From assembly GCF_020832325.1 (NCBI RefSeq), contig NZ_JAFIEU010000025.1:1-59291 (forward strand): a stretch of 59,291 nt of DNA, given 5' to 3'. The position numbers and the translations under genes were made by a program. The stretch's first letter is position 1, and every line of letters starts with the position of its first letter. This document shows positions 42,623-52,100 of the stretch, piece by piece. The notes beneath the pieces are model-generated. The model searched no databases. It saw only the letters and a list, made by a program, of their open reading frames with translations, and was not told where the DNA came from. Source of the stretch: Lunatimonas sp. GTDB taxonomy: Bacteria; Bacteroidota; Bacteroidia; Cytophagales; Cyclobacteriaceae.

Positions 42623-44183
42623 CGTTTGCTACTAAAACTTCAATGGTATCTCCTGAGTCACTCAGAAAATGGTACTCCGTCACCGGTAGGGAAGAGTCTT
42701 TGATCAATTGAACCCATTTGAAATATTTAAAAAACCATTTTACCCGCTTGGAAATGATCCCTTGGGTAAAGTAGGCATGCAAATAAGGATGCAGGCCGAT
42801 TTTTATTTTTGAGGTGTTTTGGTTTACGGCGATGTGATCCAGGTCTTTTTCCAATTTATCCGCCACTAAAATGGAAGCTTGTATTTTTCCTGTTCCGTTG
42901 CAAGAGGGACAGGTTTCTTTGGTGATAATATTCATTTCCGGTCTAACCCGCTGCCGAGTGATCTGCATGAGACCAAACTTTGTAAGTGGCAAGACGGTAT
43001 TTTTTGACCGATCACCTTTCATTTCCTCTTTCATGGCATCGAAGATTGCGCGCTTGTTGTCGGCTTTCTTCATATCGATAAAATCGATAACGATGATTCC
43101 GCCCATATCTCGTAGGCGCAGTTGCCTCGCGATTTCCTTCGCAGCCACCAAATTGGTCTTTAATGCTGTGTTTTCCTGATCACTTTCCTGATTGGATTTG
43201 TTTCCGCTGTTTACGTCTACCACGTGCAGGGCTTCGGTATGCTCGATGATGAGATACCCACCTTGCGGTAGACTGACGGCCTGTCCAAAGAGGCTTTTAA
43301 TCTGTTTTTCAATACCAAAACTTTCAAAGAGCTTGGCTTTTCCGTTGTAAAGCCGAACAATTTTTTCTTTCTCTGGGGCAATGGATCGGATATAGGCTTT
43401 TATTTGCTCGTATACCTCTTCCTCTTCTACTGTGATTGCATCAAATGATTCGTTGAGCAGGTCCCTGATGATGGAGGACGCCATGCCCATTTCTCCTATT
43501 ACCTTGTCTCTGGTTTTGGCCTTGACGAGTTTCTTCATCCCTTCTTCCCATGTCTGCACCAGATTTCTCAGATCTTTGTCGAGTTCGGTTACAGACTGCC
43601 CTTCTGCCACTGTTCGGATGATTACTCCAAAGTTGGCGGGTTTGATGGAAGTGATAAGACGGGAAAGCCGTTTACGTTCGTCGGCGCTTCGGATTTTTTT
43701 CGAAACGCTTACCGCATCGGTAAAGGGGACCAATACCAGAAATCTTCCGGCTAAGGAGAGCTCACAGGATAGTCGGGGGCCTTTTGTAGAAATAGGCTCT
43801 TTCACCACCTGAACCAAGACTTGGTTATTCTTCGATAACACTTGGGAAATCTTCCCTAGTTTATCGATCTCAGGTGCTTTCTCAAAGCCCTTTAGGTTTT
43901 GGCCGGAGTATCCATTATTTTTGATCTGCTTTATAAGCTTGCTTAGGCTGTTGATGTTCGGACCTAAATCCTGATAATGCAGGAAAGCATCCTTTTCATA
44001 ACCTACGTCTATAAAGGCTGCATTCAGCCCATTGACAATCTTTTTGACCGATCCTAAATAAATGTCTCCAACTTTAAACTTGCTGTCCTCCTCTTCAACG
44101 TGGAGTTCCACCAAGCTTTTATTCCTTAAAAGGGCTATTCGACTACCGTTTTGAGAAGAATCAATTACTAATTCCGTGCTCAA
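42603..44183 (-). CDS. rng: Ribonuclease G/E family protein, 526 aa
   Basis: Endoribonuclease of rRNA maturation and RNA decay. The N-terminal S1 domain shows KVGDIYLGSVKKIVNGLNAA with an insertion, followed by RNase H-like and DNase I-like parts: GPRLSCELSLAGRFLV, VNSGNK, IVIDFIDMKKADNKRAI, KFGLMQITRQRVRP, and the zinc-link CPSCNGTGK. The start codon is TTG (44181-44183), preceded by AAAGGAG, a strong Shine-Dalgarno. The order hup-TPR-COX24-rng on one strand with mutY divergent is common in this phylum. Confidence 0.93.
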   Translation of the reverse strand: MSTELVIDSSQNGSRIALLRNKSLVELHVEEEDSKFKVGDIYLGSVKKIVNGLNAAFIDVGYEKDAFLHYQDLGPNINSLSKLIKQIKNNGYSGQNLKGFEKAPEIDKLGKISQVLSKNNQVLVQVVKEPISTKGPRLSCELSLAGRFLVLVPFTDAVSVSKKIRSADERKRLSRLITSIKPANFGVIIRTVAEGQSVTELDKDLRNLVQTWEEGMKKLVKAKTRDKVIGEMGMASSIIRDLLNESFDAITVEEEEVYEQIKAYIRSIAPEKEKIVRLYNGKAKLFESFGIEKQIKSLFGQAVSLPQGGYLIIEHTEALHVVDVNSGNKSNQESDQENTALKTNLVAAKEIARQLRLRDMGGIIVIDFIDMKKADNKRAIFDAMKEEMKGDRSKNTVLPLTKFGLMQITRQRVRPEMNIITKETCPSCNGTGKIQASILVADKLEKDLDHIAVNQNTSKIKIGLHPYLHAYFTQGIISKRVKWFFKYFKWVQLIKDSSLPVTEYHFLSDSGDTIEVLVANENSESE

Positions 44184-44250
44184 ATCGTGTCTCCTTTGTT
44201 TAAAATGTTAAAGAACTTGTTTTTGTTTAATTCAAAAAAGAAGAAGCGTA

Positions 44251-44340
44251 TCACTTCTTCTTGTGTCTGTTTTTCCTAAGTCTCTTCTTTCGCTTGTGTG
44301 TAGCGATTTTATGTCTCTTTCTTTTTTTACCACAAGGCAT
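44251..44340 (-). CDS. AURKAIP1/COX24-type small basic ribosome-associated protein, 29 aa
   Basis: A very short frame, ATG at 44338-44340 to TGA at 44251-44253. The product MPCGKKRKRHKIATHKRKKR followed by LRKNRHKKK is almost all K, R and H. It matches the AURKAIP1/COX24 domain (mS38/bS22-like), a short basic peptide bound near the decoding site of the small ribosomal subunit in mitochondria and mycobacteria; Bacteroidota have a homologue of this size. It lies between the TPR gene and rng on the same strand, a usual place for it. Confidence 0.85.
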   Translation of the reverse strand: MPCGKKRKRHKIATHKRKKRLRKNRHKKK

Positions 44341-44374
44341 AATCTAACTATTTATGGGTTAACAATACTTTAAA

Positions 44375-45193
44375 TTACATTCGTTCTAAGTAGTTGGAAA
44401 CGGCTGCCAATATTTGCTCGTCATCTGTGAGTTCCTTCACCGCCTCCAGTTGCCTGCGCGCTTTGTTTTTTTGATCGGACTCGAAATAACTCACGCCCAA
44501 GTAAAACTGGCCCTGCACATTTCCAGGATGATGTTTTACCAAATCCTCAAAACGCTCGGCCGCCCGCTTATACTGACCGGACTGCATGGACAGAATGCCC
44601 ATATTGTAGAGCGCTGATTCATTCGTAGGGTCCTGCTCCAAAATATCCCTCAGCATGGTTATTCCCTGCATGGGATTAGAAGTGGACACGTAGGTCATCG
44701 CGACCTTTGTTTTCAGATCCAGCCTTTCCGGATTTGATTCCAATACCTTATTCAGGTATAGCCGGGTCTTTCCTGCCAAAGCGGTCGTTTTCGCTTCATC
44801 CATGGCAAACGTGAAAGCCTCGTAATAGGCGCTTCCCGCTTTTTCCATTTTCTCTACCGTGGGTACATTGTCGGCAGCTAACCCGTAAAAGTAAGCCGCA
44901 CTGTCCAATTTTCCGCGGTCCGCATAGATGGATGCAGTGGAATCCGCGAATATAGCGAATTTTTCCTTATCTTCCTCTATTTCCATTTCCCCCTTCAGCT
45001 TTTCAATCAATGACTGGGCCTCAGGGGTAAGGGAGGAGTTGTGCTGATTGTCGAAACTAAATGAATTTCCCAGATCAGCTTCCTCGTCCACCACGCCTTC
45101 GTTTTGGTTGTCTACCACTACCATGGGAAGGGAATACAACACGACGATCAGTACGATGCCGAACAATAGGAAAATGATCTGGGATTTTTTCAT
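44375..45193 (-). CDS. Membrane-anchored TPR protein, 272 aa
   Basis: One N-terminal membrane helix (IIFLLFGIVLIVVLYSLPMVVV), a charged linker, then tetratricopeptide repeats over about 90-270: SAAYFYGLAAD, LDLKTKVAMTYVS, ALYNMGILSMQSGQYKRAAERF and VQGQFYLGVSYFESDQKNKARRQL as clear units. It is a protein-interaction module facing the periplasm or cytoplasm; the partner is unknown. It lies 26 bp after hup and 34 bp before the COX24-type gene in the same direction. Confidence 0.85.
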   Translation of the reverse strand: MKKSQIIFLLFGIVLIVVLYSLPMVVVDNQNEGVVDEEADLGNSFSFDNQHNSSLTPEAQSLIEKLKGEMEIEEDKEKFAIFADSTASIYADRGKLDSAAYFYGLAADNVPTVEKMEKAGSAYYEAFTFAMDEAKTTALAGKTRLYLNKVLESNPERLDLKTKVAMTYVSTSNPMQGITMLRDILEQDPTNESALYNMGILSMQSGQYKRAAERFEDLVKHHPGNVQGQFYLGVSYFESDQKNKARRQLEAVKELTDDEQILAAVSNYLERM

Positions 45194-45219
45194 GGGCTCA
45201 ATTGGAAATTACCGTCCAC

Positions 45220-45528
45220 TTAGTCCTGTGGAGCCAGTTCTTTTACCTTCTTGCTGTTCTTGATCTTATCAATAAACGTCTTGGAAGGTTTAAAGGCAGG
45301 AACATAATGTTCATCAATAACAATAGCAGTGTTTTTGGAGATATTCCTAGCGATTTTCTTGGCTCTCTTCTTATTGATAAAGCTGCCAAATCCTCTGACA
45401 TAAATGTTCTCTCCCTCTGCCATGGAGTCCTTTACTACTTTGAAGAATGCCTCAACGGTCTGAGTAACGTCGTCCTTCTGAATACCGGTTTTCTCCGAAA
45501 TCTTTGTGATTACCTCTGCTTTAGTCAC
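45220..45528 (-). CDS. HU/IHF-family DNA-binding protein, 102 aa
   Basis: Histone-like DNA-bending protein. The motifs are MTKAEVITKISEKTGIQKDD, then TVEAFFKVVKDSMAEGENIY, the arm region VRGFGSFINKKRAKKIARN and a C-terminal tail. Slightly longer than E. coli HU (90 aa), as in other Bacteroidota. First gene of the minus-strand operon with TPR, COX24 and rng; a TAAATTTG box lies upstream at 45597-45604. Confidence 0.93.
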   Translation of the reverse strand: MTKAEVITKISEKTGIQKDDVTQTVEAFFKVVKDSMAEGENIYVRGFGSFINKKRAKKIARNISKNTAIVIDEHYVPAFKPSKTFIDKIKNSKKVKELAPQD

Positions 45529-45596
45529 TGTTTTTAAAATTTATGTTTGCTTTAAACCAGGCATAATTGCCTATTAACCAACTAATTTTGGGAGTG

Positions 45597-45604
45597 CAAA
45601 TTTA
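45597..45604 (-). promoter_or_regulatory. TAnnTTTG -7 box before hup
   Basis: TAAATTTG on the minus strand, 69 bp before the HU start. The -33 element is not clear. Confidence 0.4.
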
Positions 45605-45689
45605 CACCTTCCAAATCAATTAAAAAATATATTGCTCAAAATTAGTTTGTTTTGTCTTTTATTAGGGCATTCATCAAAAACCGAAAATT

Positions 45690-46763
45690 TTGAATATCAG
45701 TCTCTTTACGAATCAACTGTTGAAGTGGTATCCGGATAACCGACGGGACCTGCCATGGCGAAAAACCAAAGAGCCGTATTTCATTTGGCTATCCGAAATC
45801 ATTCTTCAGCAGACCCGTGTAGCCCAGGGGTTGCCATATTTTGAGGTTTTTACGCAGCGTTTCCCCACCGTTCAGGATCTGGCGGCTGCCCCGGAGGAAG
45901 AGGTGCTCCGCTGCTGGCAGGGTCTGGGATACTACAGCCGCGCCCGCAACCTGCATGCCTGCGCCAAAGAGATAGTCAGTCAGCGTGGGGGGAGATTCCC
46001 TGAGACCTACCGGGAGCTTCTCCAGCTGAAAGGCGTAGGGCCCTACACGGCTGCGGCTATCGCCTCTTTTGCATTTCAGGAACCGGTGGCGGTGGTAGAT
46101 GGGAATGTCTACCGGGTCCTGGCAAGGTACTTTGGCATAGCTGCCGATATCAGCAGCGGTCCCGGCAAGCGGGAATTTGATAGGCTGGCAAACGAACTCA
46201 TTCCCCGACAGACACCGGATATCTACAATCAGGCGATTATGGAGTTTGGCGCCTTGCAGTGTACTCCTCAAAAGCCAGACTGTCACTCCTGTCCCCTGGT
46301 CGGCGCTTGCTATGCCTTCCGACACGAAGAAGTAAAAGAACTGCCTGTAAAGCTGGGCCGTACGAAAGTAAGTAACAGGTACCTCCATTACTATCATATT
46401 ACCTGCGGTGAAAAAACCGTTGTTAATAGGCGCAGAGGGAACGATATATGGAAAGGCCTCGTTGACTTTCCCCATGAGCAACCGGAATTGGACAGACGCC
46501 CCGATCCCGATCAAAGCGTATTGCTGGAGGAAATAAAATCCCTAAAGCCGATCGTGGCCTTTTTGGATGTACCTCCTTTCAAGCACCTTTTGAGCCATCA
46601 GAAGATAAAGGCGGATTTTGTACGCGTACGTGTTTCAGTCGAAAAGGAGACGGAATTGGCCAAGTGGGCTGAGCAGTATGGGTATAGCCTGGTAGGCCCC
46701 GCTAAATTGGAAGAAATGGGAAAACCAAAACTGATCCTAAGGTATTTGACTGAACAGAAATAA
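45690..46763 (+). CDS. mutY: A/G-specific adenine glycosylase MutY, 357 aa
   Basis: Removes adenine mispaired with 8-oxoguanine. Start TTG at 45690. Catalytic Glu in LSEIILQQTRV, helix-hairpin-helix LKGVGPYTAAAIASFAF, catalytic Asp in VAVVDGNVYRVLARY, and a [4Fe-4S] loop with C-x6-C-x2-C-x5-C (CTPQKPDCHSCPLVGAC). The C-terminal NUDIX-like domain for 8-oxoG recognition (FPHEQP...) is present. Divergent from hup; followed by ssb 52 bp later. Confidence 0.95.
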   Translation: MNISLFTNQLLKWYPDNRRDLPWRKTKEPYFIWLSEIILQQTRVAQGLPYFEVFTQRFPTVQDLAAAPEEEVLRCWQGLGYYSRARNLHACAKEIVSQRGGRFPETYRELLQLKGVGPYTAAAIASFAFQEPVAVVDGNVYRVLARYFGIAADISSGPGKREFDRLANELIPRQTPDIYNQAIMEFGALQCTPQKPDCHSCPLVGACYAFRHEEVKELPVKLGRTKVSNRYLHYYHITCGEKTVVNRRRGNDIWKGLVDFPHEQPELDRRPDPDQSVLLEEIKSLKPIVAFLDVPPFKHLLSHQKIKADFVRVRVSVEKETELAKWAEQYGYSLVGPAKLEEMGKPKLILRYLTEQK

Positions 46764-46815
46764 TTTGATAAATTTAAACGGGAAATTTTTATTCAACCGT
46801 TAAACCAACAAAAAA

Positions 46816-47262
46816 ATGGCTGGAGTAAACAAAGTAATTTTAGTAGGCAACCTGGGAAAAGATCCCGAGGTGAGACATTTGGAAAGCGGGAGTGTGGTGG
46901 CAAATCTGACATTGGCCACTACTGAAACCTACAAGGACCGAAATGGAAATCGAGTGGAAAACACCGAATGGCACGACTTGGAGCTATGGGAAGGGCAAGC
47001 AAAAATAGCGGAGCAGTACCTACGCAAAGGAAGTCAGATTTATGTAGAAGGAAAAATCAAAACAGATACCTGGCAGGATGAGCAGGGAAACAACCGGAAA
47101 AAGGTTAGAATCCGTGTGCAGAGTTTTACCATGCTTGGATCTAGAGCTGCCGGGGGCGAAAGTGATTCCGGGGGAGCGCCGTCTTCAGGCATGGAGCGAA
47201 AGCCGGTCCCTGCTGCGCCTGACACCAGTATGGATGAAGAAATGGACGACTTGCCCTTTTAA
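46816..47262 (+). CDS. ssb: Single-stranded DNA-binding protein, 148 aa
   Basis: OB-fold ssDNA-binding protein for replication and repair. N-terminal VNKVILVGNLGKDPEVRHL, conserved WHDLELWEGQAKIAEQYLRK and GSQIYVEGKIKTDTW; a disordered G/S/P-rich linker; acidic protein-interaction tip MDEEMDDLPF. Length normal. Sits in the mutY-ssb-gldE order conserved in the phylum. Confidence 0.95.
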   Translation: MAGVNKVILVGNLGKDPEVRHLESGSVVANLTLATTETYKDRNGNRVENTEWHDLELWEGQAKIAEQYLRKGSQIYVEGKIKTDTWQDEQGNNRKKVRIRVQSFTMLGSRAAGGESDSGGAPSSGMERKPVPAAPDTSMDEEMDDLPF

Positions 47263-47396
47263 CAGAAGTGTCCTGGCAGTGAGGTGAGTTATCGATAGAT
47301 AGGAGACAGGAAAAACGCATTAGGAATCCTTTCCAACGGGTTGGCCTGTCTCTACTTCCAATATTATTGCCTAATTTTACGTAAAAAGAACCTTTA

Positions 47397-48740
47397 ATGG
47401 ACGACCCTTACCCGAGTTTGTTATCCCTGGTGGAATTTCAGGCAGTATCTACCGGCTATTTGCTCAGCAATTTGGTTTTGTTTGTAGTGCTGTTGGTTTG
47501 TTCAGCGCTGGTTTCCGGCTCCGAAGTCGCTTTTTTTTCCTTAGACCACAAAAACCTCAGAGACCTTGAAGAGGAGAATTCTCCCGCTTCCCGTCAAGTA
47601 TTGAAAATGGTACGCGAACCGCAGCTACTTTTAAGCACCATCTTGATCCTCAATAACCTGATCAATATCAGCATCGTAACTCTGACGACTTTTCTGACTT
47701 GGTCCCTTTTTGGAGCCGATGCAAAGGGTGTGCTCATCATCATTTTTCAGACGGTAGGTGTCACGTTTCTGATTGTTTTTGTCGGAGAGATAGTACCTAA
47801 AGTCTATGCAAATAACGCCAGACTAGCTTTTTCTAAGTCCATGGTGGGGTATATTCGGTTTTTTTCAACCATTTTGTTCCCTTTCTCTAAATTGCTGATG
47901 GCTATTAGCAACGTCATCGAAAAACGGATAGAAGTAAAGGGATATGCCCTTTCGGTAAACGAGTTGCACCAAGCCTTGGAGATTACCGCAGACGATTCCA
48001 GCATCGGGGAAAAGGATATCCTGAAAGGGATCTTTAATTTTGGAACACTGTCGGTAAAACAGGTGATGCGCTCCAGGATGGATATCACGGCGGTAGATGT
48101 AGAAATGGATTTTCATGAGTTGATGGATAAGATCAACAAAAGTGGTTATTCACGCATCCCGGTGTACGAAGAAACGATCGACCACATCAAGGGAATTCTC
48201 TATATCAAGGATGTCCTAGGCTATATTGATCAGGACGAACATTTTGAATGGCAGAAGTTGATCCGTAAGGGGCTCTTCGTGCCGGAGTATAAAAAGGTAG
48301 ACTCCTTGCTGGCAGATTTCAAGGGCAAAAGAGTCCACATGGCAATCGTGGTGGACGAGTATGGTGGAACTTCGGGCCTGGTTACCTTAGAGGATTTGAT
48401 CGAGGAGATTATCGGGGAGATAAATGATGAGTTTGACGATATTGAAGATATCAACTATAAGAAGCTGGATGAATACACTTACGTGTTTGAGGGGAAAGTA
48501 TCCCTAAACGATTTTTGCAAGAAATTGGACTTGGATATACAGCTTTTTGACGAGGTAAAAGGAGACAGCGAATCCTTGGGCGGGCTATTATTGGAGTTAA
48601 ACGCCAACTTTCCGAAGAACGGTACCAAGATCAGGTACCGGAATTTTGAGTTTTTGGTTTTGGCGGTAGATACGCGCAAAATTAAGAAGGTAAAAGTGAC
48701 CATTGATCCTCAAGGAGAAACCAACGCCAATCATTCCTAA
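47397..48740 (+). CDS. gldE: GldE-type CNNM/CorC family membrane protein, 447 aa
   Basis: Four membrane segments of the DUF21/CNNM domain (NLVLFVVLLVCSALVSGSEV, LLLSTILILNNLINISIV, GVLIIIFQTVGVTFLIVFVG and a helix near ILFPFSKLLMAIS), then two CBS domains (VMRSRMDITAVD, YSRIPVYEETIDHIKGILYI, MAIVVDEYGGTSGLVTLEDL), then a CorC/HlyC domain. Homology plus position after ssb identify the GldE type, linked to gliding and type IX secretion in Flavobacterium; the neighbouring gldD often found next is absent here. It probably takes part in cation transport. Confidence 0.85.
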   Translation: MDDPYPSLLSLVEFQAVSTGYLLSNLVLFVVLLVCSALVSGSEVAFFSLDHKNLRDLEEENSPASRQVLKMVREPQLLLSTILILNNLINISIVTLTTFLTWSLFGADAKGVLIIIFQTVGVTFLIVFVGEIVPKVYANNARLAFSKSMVGYIRFFSTILFPFSKLLMAISNVIEKRIEVKGYALSVNELHQALEITADDSSIGEKDILKGIFNFGTLSVKQVMRSRMDITAVDVEMDFHELMDKINKSGYSRIPVYEETIDHIKGILYIKDVLGYIDQDEHFEWQKLIRKGLFVPEYKKVDSLLADFKGKRVHMAIVVDEYGGTSGLVTLEDLIEEIIGEINDEFDDIEDINYKKLDEYTYVFEGKVSLNDFCKKLDLDIQLFDEVKGDSESLGGLLLELNANFPKNGTKIRYRNFEFLVLAVDTRKIKKVKVTIDPQGETNANHS

Positions 48741-49109
48741 ATCAGTCTCTTGTGAATGCTTTATGCATCGGGGGGTTAGCGTAATCCAAGGGGATAAAAA
48801 TTATTTTTTCTGAATTTTTTTCATATATTTAAAGTTCGGGAATTTCATGGATCTCTCTGGGAAATTTGGAACAAATTCACAGAAAGTCGGTTTTAAAATT
48901 AACCGTATTTTTCATTTTAATCATAAAAAACCCAAAAATTGGTTAGATTTTTAACCTGATTACCAATTCCGATTATCATAATTTTTTCGGTTGATATCGG
49001 TTATTCTTTCATTTTTGTGTTACCTTTAATGCCTAGATTTTAAAAAAAGAAAAATTTATTGTAAATTATTCAAGTTGATTGGAGACCTGTTTATAAAAAT
49101 AAAAATATA
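48741..49109. other. AT-rich intergenic region before gltB
   Basis: 369 bp, strongly AT-rich, no credible gene. It contains TTTTTGTGTTACCTTTAATG followed by CCTAGATTTT, a possible promoter with one mismatch to TAnnTTTG at 49034-49041. No known riboswitch motif was recognised. Confidence 0.5.
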
Positions 49110-52100
49110 ATGATTCAAGGATTATATCGTTCGCATTTTGAACACGACTCTTGTGGTATAGGTGGCGTTGTTAACGTGAAAGGCTTGAAAAGTCACGAAA
49201 CGATAAGCGATGCGCTGCTCATGCTGAGTAATATGGAGCATAGAGGAGGTAGAGGAAGTGATCCTAAAACCGGAGACGGTGCCGGTATACTCATTCAATT
49301 GCCTCATTCCTTCTTGAAGGAAGTTACCCACCGGCTTGGTTTTTCCCTGCCGGAGGAGGGCAGTTATGGGGTTGGGATGGTCTTTTTCCCCCGAAACAGG
49401 CAGCTGTATAAGAAATCAAAGGAGCATTTCAATAAGATAATCAACGACCTTAATTTTGAGCTGATCGGATACCGAGAAGTACCCACGGATGAAACCGTGC
49501 CCGGTTCGGGTGCCTTGGAGGTGATGCCTAACATCGAGCAGGTGTTCGTACGCCACAGGGATGGTCTAGTGGATCTTGACTTGGAACGGAAGCTCTATGT
49601 GCTGCGCAACTACGCCACACGAGAGATTAACCTGGGTATTCCAGGAGTAAATGATGCCTTTTATATTGCTAGCTTCAGTAGTAGAACGCTCATCTATAAA
49701 GGACAACTCCGCACGGATCAAGTGCTGCCCTTTTATAAAGACCTACAGAATAACAAGCTGACCTCAGCAATCGCAGTGGTTCACTCTCGTTTTTCTACCA
49801 ATACGTTTCCCAATTGGCGTTTAGCACAGCCTTTTCGCTACCTGTCGCATAACGGGGAGATCAATACCATTCGAGGCAACCTCAACAAGATGCGCTCCAA
49901 GGAGACCTTGATGAAGTCGGTACATTTTTCCGATGAGGAGCTGCAGATGCTGATGCCGATCACCAATGCTAAAAACTCCGATTCAGCCAACTTGGATGCG
50001 ATGGTGGAATTGCTTGCCTTGAGTGGCAGAAGCTTGCCCCATGTGATGATGATGCTGGTGCCGGAAGCTTGGCAGGACAACGAAACAATGGACCGAAGCC
50101 GCAAGGCATTCTATAAGTTTCACGCGTCACTTATGGAACCTTGGGATGGTCCAGCAGCATTGTTGTTTACCGATGGCAAGTCATTGGGCGCTACTTTGGA
50201 CCGAAATGGTCTTCGCCCACTACGCTATTTTATTACCTCAGACGATCGACTTATCCTCTCTTCGGAAGCGGGGGCCCTGCCCATCAGAGAGTCTACCATC
50301 ACCAAGAAAGGAAGGGTTAGTCCGGGAAGAATGCTCCTGGCGGATACAGAAAAAGGTAAGGTTTCCTTTGACGAGGAAGTCAAAAAAGAAGTGTGTGAAA
50401 ACAAACCATACGAAGGCTGGATCAGAAAGCAGCGTCTTAAATTGCGGCTTATTCCTGCTCCGAAAGAGCTGAATTTTCCTTACACCACAGAACATATCAA
50501 AAAGCGTCAAACCATCTTTGGGTATACCTCTGAGGACCTAAAGGTGATTTTAGCCCCGATGGGCGATACAGGCTACGAGGCTGTTGGGTCTATGGGTGCC
50601 GATACCCCGTTGGCAGTGCTGTCAAAACAAAGTCAGCACATATCCAATTATTTCAAGCAACTGTTTGCCCAAGTAAGTAACCCACCGATCGATCCCATTC
50701 GTGAGCGCTTGGTGATGTCCCTGTTTACCCGTATAGGCGAAAGCCACAATATACTAGACGAAAGCCCCAAACATACCAAGCAAATACATATCTCCCAGCC
50801 CGTGTTGCTGAACGAAGATTTGGAGAAACTTCGTAACTTGGAGGAGAAGGGGTACCATGCCCATACACTTCAGGCACACTTCGTCGCGGATGGAAAGCCT
50901 GGCAGGCTTTTGGAAGCACTGGATAAAATTTGCAACGAAGCTGAAGAGGCGATCAAAAACGGAAAGAATATCCTGATCATTTCGGACCGTGAATGCTGTA
51001 CGGACACTGCTCCAATTCCTTCTTTGCTGGCTGTGGGGGCCGTGCACCATCACCTGGTAAACCAGAAGATCAGAACAAAGGCAGGCATCGTAGCAGAGGC
51101 GGGAGATATTCGAGAGACCCACCATTTTGCCACAGTCATCGGTTACGGTGCGAGTGCGATCAACCCATACCTGGCCCTCGAATCCCTAGTGGCCATGAAC
51201 GAGGAAGAGCTGCTTTCCAAAAAGCTGCCTCAGAAGAAATTGTTCGAAAACTACAAAACAGCCATTGGTAAAGGGTTGCTCAAGGTGCTTTCCAAGATGG
51301 GAATCAGCACCCTACAATCGTATCAAAGCGCCCAGATATTTGAAGCAATCGGACTTGGTCCCGAGGTAATCCAACGATGTTTCAAAGGAACGGTAAGCCG
51401 AATAAGCGGTATTTCCTTTGACGAGTTGGCGGAAGAAGTGCTCCTAAGACACCGTGCGGCATACAAGACCGATAGTCCCATACTGGAAACAGGCGGGGTG
51501 TATCAGTGGAAGCGCCGCGGAGAGAAGCACCTCTTCAATCCAGAGACCATACACTTGTTGCAAAAGTCTACCCGCAACAACGATTACCAACTCTACAAGA
51601 AGTTTGCCGAGAAGATCAACAACCAAACCCGTGATGCGCTGACGTTACGCGGATTGTTTGAGTTTAAAAAGCGTATATCGGTGCCTTTGGATGAGGTGGA
51701 ACCTGCTGAGAAAATCATGAAGCGGTTTGCCACCGGTGCCATGTCCTTTGGTTCCATTTCGCACGAGGCGCATAGCACCTTGGCGATCGCCATGAACCGA
51801 ATAGGGGCCAAAAGTAACAGCGGCGAGGGTGGAGAAGATGAAATTCGTTTTGAAGTGAAAGAAAACGGTGACTGGGAACGGTCTGCTATCAAGCAGGTTG
51901 CTTCTGGTAGGTTTGGAGTTACCAGCAACTACCTGACCAACGCCGCCGAACTACAGATAAAAATGGCCCAAGGCGCTAAGCCGGGCGAAGGTGGTCAGCT
52001 TCCAGGCCACAAGGTAGATGATTGGATAGGTAGGGTAAGACACTCTACTCCAGGTGTGGGGTTGATATCGCCCCCTCCCCATCACGACATATACTCCATC

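Noticed and set aside
42871-43812. Plus-strand frames of 102 and 126 aa
   Set aside because: Antisense to rng.
45789-46514. 241-aa minus-strand frame
   Set aside because: Antisense shadow of mutY, whose catalytic and Fe-S motifs are complete.
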